A stretch of 5,256 bases of DNA from Oscillospiraceae bacterium. Its GTDB lineage: Bacteria; Bacillota; Clostridia; Oscillospirales; Ruminococcaceae. The stretch lies in NCBI GenBank assembly GCA_029005335.1, contig JAQXFT010000213.1:1-5256 (forward strand), given 5' to 3'. Below, in pieces: positions 1-5,256 of this stretch. A program made the translations under genes and the position numbers. The notes under the pieces were generated by a model. That model was not told the origin of the DNA. It worked only from the letters and a program-made list of their open reading frames with translations, and did no database searches. The first letter of the stretch is position 1; the number at the start of each line of letters is the position of its first letter.

Positions 1-1577
1 AATACAGCCTCCGCACACTTTACGCCGTCAACTCCTGCCGAAACAATTCCGCCTGCATATCCTGCACCCTCTCCGCATGGATAAAGACCTCTGACAGATA
101 CCGACTGAAAGCTTTCATCACGGTTTATTCTTACTGGTGAAGAGCTTCGGCTCTCTACTCCTGTTATAACAGCGTCCGAACAGTCAAAGCCTTTGATTTT
201 CTTTCCCATTTCACGTATGCCGTCTTTAAGCGTTTCGCATATGAATTTTGGTAAATATTCGTCAGGAAGTGCGAATTTATAAAATGGCTTACAGCTTGGA
301 GTAATTCTGCCGGTTTTCCCGGATTTTATGCCCTTTATAAAATCTCCGTAAAGGCACACGGGAACTCTGTAATTTTCACCGCCTGCAACAAATGCCTTAT
401 GCTCTATATCACGCTGAAAATACATTCCTGCAAGAGGGTGACTGCTCTGCAAATCTGACGGAGATATTCCCGTAAGAAGTGCGGAATTTGAATTTTCAGC
501 ACTTCTTGCATAAAGGCTCATTCCGTTTATTGCAATACGATTTTTTTCTGATGAAGCATTTACAACATATCCCCCCGGACACATACAGAATGTATAAAGA
601 TTTCGTCCGCTGGGCAGATGTGATACAAGCTTGTAATCCGCAGATTTTAATGCATAATGTCCGGCGAATTTCCCATAAAGAGCCTTGTCAATATCTTTCC
701 TGAGATGTTCAATTCTCACTCCGACCGCAAAATTTTTCTGTGAAAGTTCTATATTGTTTTCATAGAGCATTTCAAAGGTATCTCTTGCACTGTGACCTGT
801 TGCAAGTATAACGCTGTCAGTTTCGATATACTGATTATCATTGAAGTAGATTCCTGTTACTTTTCCGTTTTCGATTTCAAGCTTATTGAATAAGCTGTTG
901 AATCTTACTTCACCGCCCTTTGAAATTACATAATTACGCAGATTTTTTACAACATCAATAAGCTTGTCCGTTCCGATGTGAGGTTTGGCAAGATACAGAA
1001 TTTCTTCCGGAGCGTTGAATTTCACAAATGATTCAAGTATATATCTTATTCGGGGGTCTTTAGTTCCGGTAGTAAGCTTTCCGTCCGAAAATGTACCTGC
1101 TCCGCCCTCCCCGAACTGAACATTGCAGTTTTCATCAAGTATTCCGGTATTCCAGAAATCTTCAACAGCTTTCTTTCTTGAATCGACATCAGAACCACGT
1201 TCAAGCACAATCGGATTCGCTCCGCTTTCGGCAAGCACCAGTGAGGCAAACATTCCGGCTGGTCCGAATCCTATAATTACCGGTCTTTTTTCAGGTGGGG
1301 TTATATGATTTATATGATAAGTATATTTTTCAGTCTGAACGGCATTTTTATTGTGAGCAGGAATTTTTTTCTCATTCAGAGTTTTTTGAAGTTCAATATC
1401 AACTGATATTACAAAACAGATTTTATCCTTTTTTCTTGCGTCAACCGATTTTTTTGAAAGCACTGCGGATTTTATATCACCTGATTTTAGTTTAAGCTCA
1501 TTCGCACAAAGCCTGATAATATTTTCTTTACTGAAATCAAAATCAAGTGATACATTTATATTATTCAGTCTTATCAT
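1..1577 (-). CDS. COG2509-type FAD-dependent dehydrogenase (C-terminus cut by window edge)
   Basis: This is an uninterrupted minus-strand reading frame of about 525 codons from ATG at 1577-1575 to the left edge, where no stop is reached. An N-terminal domain (about residues 1-95) begins MIRLNNI and carries SKKSVDARKK near residues 41-50, as in the COG2509 family. A Rossmann FAD-binding motif GFGPAG follows at 103-108, with the ribose-binding acid in VLERG at 124-128. Further family blocks are QFGEGGAGTFSDGKLTTGTKD at 154-174, YTFCMCPGGYVVNASSE in the middle, and GLYPCGEGAGYAGGIVSAGVDG near the end. Members are usually about 520-540 residues, so only a few C-terminal residues should be missing. 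The protein is predicted to be a cytosolic flavoprotein oxidoreductase; its substrate is not known. It starts inside the end of the upstream flavoprotein gene and is probably co-transcribed and translationally coupled with it. The family call is confident; any specific reaction would be a guess. Confidence 0.93.
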   Translation of the reverse strand, partial: MIRLNNINVSLDFDFSKENIIRLCANELKLKSGDIKSAVLSKKSVDARKKDKICFVISVDIELQKTLNEKKIPAHNKNAVQTEKYTYHINHITPPEKRPVIIGFGPAGMFASLVLAESGANPIVLERGSDVDSRKKAVEDFWNTGILDENCNVQFGEGGAGTFSDGKLTTGTKDPRIRYILESFVKFNAPEEILYLAKPHIGTDKLIDVVKNLRNYVISKGGEVRFNSLFNKLEIENGKVTGIYFNDNQYIETDSVILATGHSARDTFEMLYENNIELSQKNFAVGVRIEHLRKDIDKALYGKFAGHYALKSADYKLVSHLPSGRNLYTFCMCPGGYVVNASSEKNRIAINGMSLYARSAENSNSALLTGISPSDLQSSHPLAGMYFQRDIEHKAFVAGGENYRVPVCLYGDFIKGIKSGKTGRITPSCKPFYKFALPDEYLPKFICETLKDGIREMGKKIKGFDCSDAVITGVESRSSSPVRINRDESFQSVSVRGLYPCGEGAGYAGGIVSAGVDGVKCAEAV

Positions 1578-2823
1578 GCTTTTTCACCATACCTTCCGCA
1601 CATTTTTTTCCTGCCCATAATCCTGAAGCCCACGCCCATTCAAGATTGTATCCTCCGCATTTTCCGTCAATATCGAGTATTTCTCCGGAAAAATACATTC
1701 CCTTGCAACGTTTTGACTGAAGATTTTCATCGACTTCTGAACCATATATTCCTCCTGCGGTAACCTGTGAATTTTTCCACGATACCGGAGGCATAACATC
1801 AATTTCCATGGATTTTATCATACCTGCTATGCATTTTATTTCACTTGCTGAGAGAGATGATACTTTTTTTATCATGCTGAAATCAGATTTTGATTTCTGG
1901 TCTTGATGTACGGCTTTTTTTATCATATATATTCCGAGATTTTTCGCAACTATTCCTGTAAGATATTCGTCAAGCATACAGTCACGGCGGATATTTTTGA
2001 TATAAAAAAGCAAATCAGAAACTTCATGAAATGATTTTTCCGGCATAAAGTCAATTTTTATTTTCTGAGGTTTAAGATATGAAAGATTAAACACGCATAT
2101 TCCCGAAAGAGTATTTTCTGAAAACTGTATCTCACCTGTTTCGGAATCAAGCTTTTTTCCGTCTGAAAATGCCGTAACAGTACCCCTTGCCCTTATTCCG
2201 GCAAGGGATTTGTATTCCTTTGGATTTTTATACGGAAGTGATACAAGCGAGGGATAAACTTCAGTAACCCTGTGCGACTTTTTTATGATTTCTGTAATAG
2301 CTCCGTCAGTACCCATTACCGGTGTGGAATATCCTCCCGAAGAAATTATTATTCTTTTAGCGTATACTGTTCTGTCATTGGATTTTATTATGAAATTATT
2401 TCCGGATTTTTCTATTGATTTAACATCAAATCCGCAGATTTCGGGAATATCAAGATTTTTCAGCTTTATTCTCAATGCATCAAGAACTGACGAAGATTTA
2501 TTGCTGTAAGGATATATTCTCCCCTCGCTGTCCGTACGGCATACAAGTCCAAGAGAATTGAAAAAATCCTCCGTATTGGTTTCGGATATTATATCCATGA
2601 AATTTAATATACTGCTGTGATAAAATTCAGGAGAAAGATTTTTATTCCCGAGATTGCACCTTCCGTTTCCGGAAGATAATATTTTTGTACCGGTTCTGAG
2701 AAGCTTTTCGAGTATGATTACATTCAGATTTCTGTCTGAACTCTTTGCGGATATTGCCGAACATATTCCCGAAGCTCCTCCGCCGATTACCGCTATATCT
2801 GATTTTATTACATTCTGATTCAA
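1561..2823 (-). CDS. BaiN/HI0933-like NAD(P)/FAD-dependent oxidoreductase
   Basis: This complete 420-residue flavoprotein has the usual length for the HI0933/BaiN-like family (also annotated as aminoacetone oxidase family FAD-binding enzyme). The N-terminal Rossmann motif GGGASG is at residues 14-19 and the acid ending the second strand is E39. The family signature RTGTKILSSGNGRCNL spans 43-58. The central insert includes PSLVSLPYKNP and an ENTLSGICVFNLS block. The C-terminal FAD-binding block reads GEILDIDGKCGGYN (380-393) followed by EWAWASGLWAG. There is no signal peptide or membrane segment, so it should be cytosolic. The start is TTG at 2823-2821; it is chosen because an AGGCGGTG Shine-Dalgarno and a near-perfect promoter lie just upstream and because it places the dinucleotide-binding motif at the normal distance from the N-terminus. 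It is the first gene of a probable two-gene operon. BaiN was proposed to act in bile-acid dehydroxylation, but most relatives have no proven substrate, so that role should not be transferred here. Confidence 0.94.
   Translation of the reverse strand: MNQNVIKSDIAVIGGGASGICSAISAKSSDRNLNVIILEKLLRTGTKILSSGNGRCNLGNKNLSPEFYHSSILNFMDIISETNTEDFFNSLGLVCRTDSEGRIYPYSNKSSSVLDALRIKLKNLDIPEICGFDVKSIEKSGNNFIIKSNDRTVYAKRIIISSGGYSTPVMGTDGAITEIIKKSHRVTEVYPSLVSLPYKNPKEYKSLAGIRARGTVTAFSDGKKLDSETGEIQFSENTLSGICVFNLSYLKPQKIKIDFMPEKSFHEVSDLLFYIKNIRRDCMLDEYLTGIVAKNLGIYMIKKAVHQDQKSKSDFSMIKKVSSLSASEIKCIAGMIKSMEIDVMPPVSWKNSQVTAGGIYGSEVDENLQSKRCKGMYFSGEILDIDGKCGGYNLEWAWASGLWAGKKCAEGMVKKHDKTE
1585..1588 (-). promoter_or_regulatory. 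Probable Shine-Dalgarno for the COG2509 gene
   Basis: GGTG lies 7 bases before the ATG at 1577, inside the last codons of the upstream gene. A second purine run, GGAAGG at 1597-1592, is 14 bases away, which is rather far. The weak site suits translational coupling, with ribosomes finishing the upstream gene at 1561 close to this start. Because it sits in coding sequence, the match could be chance. Confidence 0.4.
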
Positions 2824-2830
2824 AATTCTG

Positions 2831-2839
2831 CACCGCCTT
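2831..2839 (-). promoter_or_regulatory. Ribosome binding site that fixes the TTG start at 2823
   Basis: The minus strand reads AAGGCGGTG here, one base from the AAGGAGGTG anti-16S complement. There are 9 bases between AGGCGG and the TTG at 2823-2821. No ATG or GTG lies at a suitable distance, so this site supports TTG initiation for the BaiN-like gene. Confidence 0.8.
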
Positions 2840-2846
2840 TTTATAT

Positions 2847-2875
2847 ATTATAGCATTATTGACTTCTGATTTCAA
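2847..2875 (-). promoter_or_regulatory. Sigma-A promoter for the flavoprotein operon (extended -10)
   Basis: The minus strand has a -35 TTGAAA at 2875-2870, a 17-base spacer, and a perfect -10 TATAAT at 2852-2847 preceded by TGC (2855-2853), which makes an extended -10. Transcription should begin near 2840, leaving a leader of only about 17 bases, most of it the ribosome binding site. The promoter overlaps the oppositely directed one at 2859-2887, with each -35 inside the other's spacer. It should be strong unless repressed. Confidence 0.85.
2859..2875. repeat. Imperfect dyad joining the two -35 boxes
   Basis: The 17 bases TTGACTTCTGATTTCAA form an imperfect palindrome centred at 2867, with 6 of 8 base pairs matching around a single central base. 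The outer TTGA/TCAA arms are the two oppositely oriented -35 boxes themselves, which may fully explain the symmetry. It could also serve as an operator for a dimeric regulator acting on both promoters, but nothing else in the window supports that. Confidence 0.35.
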
Positions 2876-2887
2876 GTGATATATAAT
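2859..2887 (+). promoter_or_regulatory. Sigma-A promoter for the radical SAM gene
   Basis: The plus strand has a -35 TTGACT at 2859-2864, a 17-base spacer, and a perfect -10 TATAAT at 2882-2887. Transcription should begin near 2894, giving an 18-base or so leader with no room for a riboswitch or attenuator. The -35 lies within the spacer of the leftward promoter, so the two probably cannot both be occupied by polymerase at once. Confidence 0.83.
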
Positions 2888-2893
2888 ATTCCC

Positions 2894-2900
2894 GAAAGGA
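2894..2900 (+). promoter_or_regulatory. Ribosome binding site for the radical SAM gene
   Basis: GAAAGGA lies 11 bases before the ATG at 2912, a slightly long but acceptable spacing. The predicted transcript starts at or just before this site, so the leader is minimal. Confidence 0.65.
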
Positions 2901-2911
2901 TTTGATTTTTT

Positions 2912-3802
2912 ATGAATATCAGAAAATGCAATATATGCCCTCGGAAATGTAATGCAGACCGTACGGAAAATTCAGGATTGTGTGGCTGTAACGATAAAAT
3001 AAAGCTTGCAAAGGTATGCCTGCACAAATGGGAAGAACCTTGTATCTGTGGCGGAAACGGTGCTGGTGCTGTATTTTTTTCCGGCTGTAATCTTAAATGC
3101 TGTTACTGTCAGAATTACAGAATAAGCCATGAAAACTTCGGAAAGGAAATATCTGTAGAAAGACTTTCAGAAATTTTTCTCGACCTACAGGAAAAGGGAG
3201 CGTGTAACATTGATTTGGTTACACCTACTCCCTATGTTTACCATATTATAAAAGCTCTTGACATTGTAAAAGACAAGCTGAAAATTCCGGTAGTATACAA
3301 CTGCGGAGGATATGAGCTTCCCGAAACTATAAAATTACTCGACGGATTTATTGATATATATCTGCCTGACTTCAAATATTATGACAACAGCTATGCACTG
3401 AAATATTCCGGAGTAAAAAACTATTTTGAATATGCCTCGGAATCCCTTAAAGAGATGATTTCTCAGACCGGAAAGCTGAAATACAGTGATTCGGGAATTA
3501 TGCAGAAAGGCACTATTATAAGACATCTGGCACTTCCGAATCTCAGACACGATTCAATAAAGCTTATGGAATGGATTTCTGAAAATCTTCCGAATGACTG
3601 CTTTCTGATAAGCCTTATGAGCCAGTATACTCCCATTCCGGAGATTAAGGAAAAATATCCCGAAATAAACAGGCGTATAACCAAAATGGAATACAACAGT
3701 ATTCTGAATAGAATATCGGAGCTGGGACTTGAGGGATTTTCTCAGGAAAAATCCTCCGCTGTTTCTGACTATACGCCTGATTTTGATTTATCGGGATTTT
3801 AA
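2912..3802 (+). CDS. PflX/COG1313-like radical SAM protein
   Basis: This complete 296-residue protein contains the canonical radical SAM cluster motif C59-X3-C63-X2-C66 within FFSGCNLKCCYCQN. The three cysteines bind a 4Fe-4S cluster that cleaves S-adenosylmethionine to a 5'-deoxyadenosyl radical. An N-terminal cysteine set CNICPRKC (C6, C9, C13) plus C24 and C26 resembles the leader of COG1313 and COG1180 proteins. KWEEPCICGG (39-48) corresponds to the family's HxWEEPxISG block. Later blocks are NIDLVTPTPY (99-108), YNCGGYE (129-135), LPDFKY (151-156), an EMISQTG stretch and IIRHLALP. Length and motif order fit the family, which is related to the pyruvate formate-lyase activating enzyme but has no established substrate. 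No glycyl radical enzyme is visible nearby, so an activase role is unsupported. The protein is cytosolic and oxygen-sensitive by nature, fitting an anaerobe. It is transcribed divergently from the flavoprotein pair, and its stop overlaps that of the convergent Clp gene. Confidence 0.92.
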   Translation: MNIRKCNICPRKCNADRTENSGLCGCNDKIKLAKVCLHKWEEPCICGGNGAGAVFFSGCNLKCCYCQNYRISHENFGKEISVERLSEIFLDLQEKGACNIDLVTPTPYVYHIIKALDIVKDKLKIPVVYNCGGYELPETIKLLDGFIDIYLPDFKYYDNSYALKYSGVKNYFEYASESLKEMISQTGKLKYSDSGIMQKGTIIRHLALPNLRHDSIKLMEWISENLPNDCFLISLMSQYTPIPEIKEKYPEINRRITKMEYNSILNRISELGLEGFSQEKSSAVSDYTPDFDLSGF

Positions 3803-5256
3803 TTTATAATGATACTCTGCGGAATAAATTCTATTTCATCATTTTTAAGCTCAACGCATATTCTGTCTCCCTCCGAAATCTGACTGCTTATAATCATACC
3901 TGCAAGACGATTTTCTATAAGCTCAGTAACACTTCGTTTTATAGGTCTTGCTCCGTATTTTCCGGTATTTCCGGCGGAAGCTATTTTTTCAGCAATGCTT
4001 TCTCCGAATGTAAGATTAATTCCCAGACTTCCTGCACGCTTTTTAAGCTTTTCAAGTTCATTCTCACTGATTTTAATTAAGTCCTCAGATGTGAGAGAAT
4101 TGAACAATATTATTTCGTCAATTCTGTTTACGAACTCCGGAGAAAAGCTCTCTCTTACTCTGGATATTGCCTTTTCCTCATCATCTCTGGAGGAAGCTCC
4201 TCCGAATCCTACTGAACCTCCCTTTCCGGAAGTAATACTTCCTGCATTTGTAGTCATAATTATTATGCAGTTCCGGAAGCTTATTTTTCTCATTGTGGAA
4301 TCAGTCAGCACTCCGTCATCAAGTATCTGGAGAAGTATATTAAGCACATCATGATGAGCCTTTTCAATCTCATCAAATAATACAAGTGAATATGGATTTC
4401 TTCTTACCTTCTCACAGATACTTATATTATCATCATAGCCGGCATATCCGGGAGGCGCTCCTATAATTTTGGATACAGAATGTTTTTCCATAAACTCGGA
4501 CATATCAAGGCGAATCATATTACTTTCAGAGCCGAAAAGAGTTTCCGCAAGAGCCTTTGCAAGAGCTGTTTTTCCCACTCCGGTAGGCCCTGCAAAAAGA
4601 AACGTTCCAAGAGGTCTGCTTCCGTCCTGAAGTCCGGATTTTGCACGGCAAAGTGTCTGGGATATTTTTGAAATAGCATAGTCATGACCGATTATTTTCT
4701 TTCTGAGCCTTTCAGAAATTTTATTAAGCCGTTCATCTTCTCCGACTGAAATTTTTTTCAGCGGTATTCCAGTGCGAAGCGATATTACCGAAAGTACATC
4801 TTCTCTTGTTACCTCCGGAATACTGTTGATTTTAAAAAGCTCAGATATTTTATCAGTTCTGATGAAATCTGTATCATTCCTGACATAATGTGAACAGCTT
4901 CTGATTTTAGCTCCGGCACAGGCTTCATCAAGTACATCTATAGCCTTATCAGGAAGAAATCTGTCGTTTATATATCTTACCGAAGTATTTACTGCAAGGC
5001 TTATTATATCATCATCTATTTTTACATTGTGGAATTTTTCATAGCTTGATTTTATTCCTTTTATTATTCCTATACATTCGTCGGCTGAGGGTTCGCTGAC
5101 CATAACAGGCTGAAAACGTCTTTCAAGTGCAGAATCCTTTTCTATAGTCTTTCTGTATTCCTCAAAGGTAGTAGCTCCTATTATCTGGAGTTCACCTCTT
5201 GCAAGCTGAGGCTTCATTATATTTGCCGCATCTATAGCACCCTCCGCTGCACCTGC
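3799..5256 (-). CDS. Clp protease ATP-binding subunit (ClpC/ClpA type), 3' part
   Basis: The frame is open from the right edge to TAA at 3801-3799, giving 485 residues of a longer protein. The Met codon at 5217 is internal: the preceding codons read GAAEGAIDAANI, conserved in the first AAA domain. What remains of D1 is sensor 1 (IIGATT) and the arginine finger (LERRFQ), followed by the LPDKAIDVLDEA helix. A complete D2 follows: Walker A GPTGVGKT (4590-4567), pore loop GAPPGYAGY, Walker B LVLFDEIEKAH, sensor 1 MTTNAG, arginine finger FVNRIDE, sensor 2 YGARP, then a normal C-terminal domain. A VGF tripeptide (4212-4204) sits where ClpC, ClpA and ClpX carry the loop that docks on ClpP, so it is probably an unfoldase for the ClpP protease rather than a ClpB disaggregase. 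The D1-D2 linker is only about 36 residues between DEA and VTREDV, too short for the ClpC coiled-coil middle domain. The N-terminal domain is outside the window, so a gene symbol is withheld. Confidence 0.94.
   Translation of the reverse strand, partial: AGAAEGAIDAANIMKPQLARGELQIIGATTFEEYRKTIEKDSALERRFQPVMVSEPSADECIGIIKGIKSSYEKFHNVKIDDDIISLAVNTSVRYINDRFLPDKAIDVLDEACAGAKIRSCSHYVRNDTDFIRTDKISELFKINSIPEVTREDVLSVISLRTGIPLKKISVGEDERLNKISERLRKKIIGHDYAISKISQTLCRAKSGLQDGSRPLGTFLFAGPTGVGKTALAKALAETLFGSESNMIRLDMSEFMEKHSVSKIIGAPPGYAGYDDNISICEKVRRNPYSLVLFDEIEKAHHDVLNILLQILDDGVLTDSTMRKISFRNCIIIMTTNAGSITSGKGGSVGFGGASSRDDEEKAISRVRESFSPEFVNRIDEIILFNSLTSEDLIKISENELEKLKKRAGSLGINLTFGESIAEKIASAGNTGKYGARPIKRSVTELIENRLAGMIISSQISEGDRICVELKNDEIEFIPQSIIIN

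Noticed and set aside
479..1495. Several 60-75 codon open frames on both strands
   Set aside because: All are shadows of the COG2509 gene, whose uninterrupted minus-strand frame contains family motifs throughout this region.
2642..2875. 77-codon minus-strand frame beginning within the intergenic promoter
   Set aside because: It starts in the -35 box of the flavoprotein promoter, so it would lie upstream of the predicted transcript start, and it overlaps the BaiN-like gene out of frame with no known motif.
2824..2911. Riboswitch or small RNA in the only intergenic gap
   Set aside because: The gap is 88 bases and is filled by two promoters and two ribosome sites; both leaders are under 20 bases.
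4189..4203. Perfect 6-base-pair hairpin GGAGGA-AGC-TCCTCC
   Set aside because: It is inside Clp coding sequence (Gly-Ala-Ser-Ser codons), has a 3-base loop and no following T tract, so it is not a convincing terminator.
3995..4354. 119-codon plus-strand open frame opposite the Clp gene
   Set aside because: It lies wholly within the conserved D2 region of the Clp ATPase, its translation is Ser/Leu/Ile-rich antisense with no recognisable motif, and no ribosome site or promoter was noted.
5215..5217. ATG as the start of the Clp ATPase
   Set aside because: The frame stays open to the right edge and the upstream codons encode a conserved D1 segment, so the true start is outside the window.

Overview
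The window is A+T-rich, densely coding bacterial chromosome with four genes and one 88-base intergenic gap. The organism is probably a low-GC Firmicute of class Clostridia, perhaps a Ruminococcus-like gut anaerobe. The basis is AT-rich codon choice (ATA, AAA, GGA and CTT favoured), near-consensus sigma-A promoters, purine-rich Shine-Dalgarno sites, and a gene set typical of such genomes (COG2509 flavoprotein, BaiN/HI0933-like flavoprotein, COG1313 radical SAM protein, Clp ATPase). This placement is inference; there is no rRNA or other marker to confirm it.

Layout, left to right. Positions 1-1577 (minus) hold a COG2509-type FAD-dependent dehydrogenase that runs off the left edge with only its last few residues missing. 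Positions 1561-2823 (minus) hold a complete BaiN/HI0933-like FAD oxidoreductase with a TTG start; its 3' end overlaps the first flavoprotein by 17 bases, so the two are very likely one operon. The gap at 2824-2911 carries two strong, interleaved, back-to-back promoters: one drives the flavoprotein pair leftward and the other drives a radical SAM gene (2912-3802, plus) rightward. From 3799 to the right edge (minus) lies the 3' part of a two-AAA-domain Clp ATPase, probably a ClpP partner. It converges on the radical SAM gene so closely that both stop codons lie within one TTAA.

Functionally, the left three genes form a redox-themed divergent cluster (two flavoproteins facing one Fe-S radical enzyme) with shared promoter DNA; no common pathway can be named from sequence alone. 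The Clp ATPase is a separate protein-quality-control gene. Its inter-domain linker seems too short for the coiled-coil middle domain of classical ClpC, and its second pore loop is slightly divergent. I see no mobile element, CRISPR array, tRNA, rRNA, riboswitch or phage gene. Apart from the promoter arrangement and the Clp architecture this looks like ordinary core chromosome, and I did not find a convincing new system.
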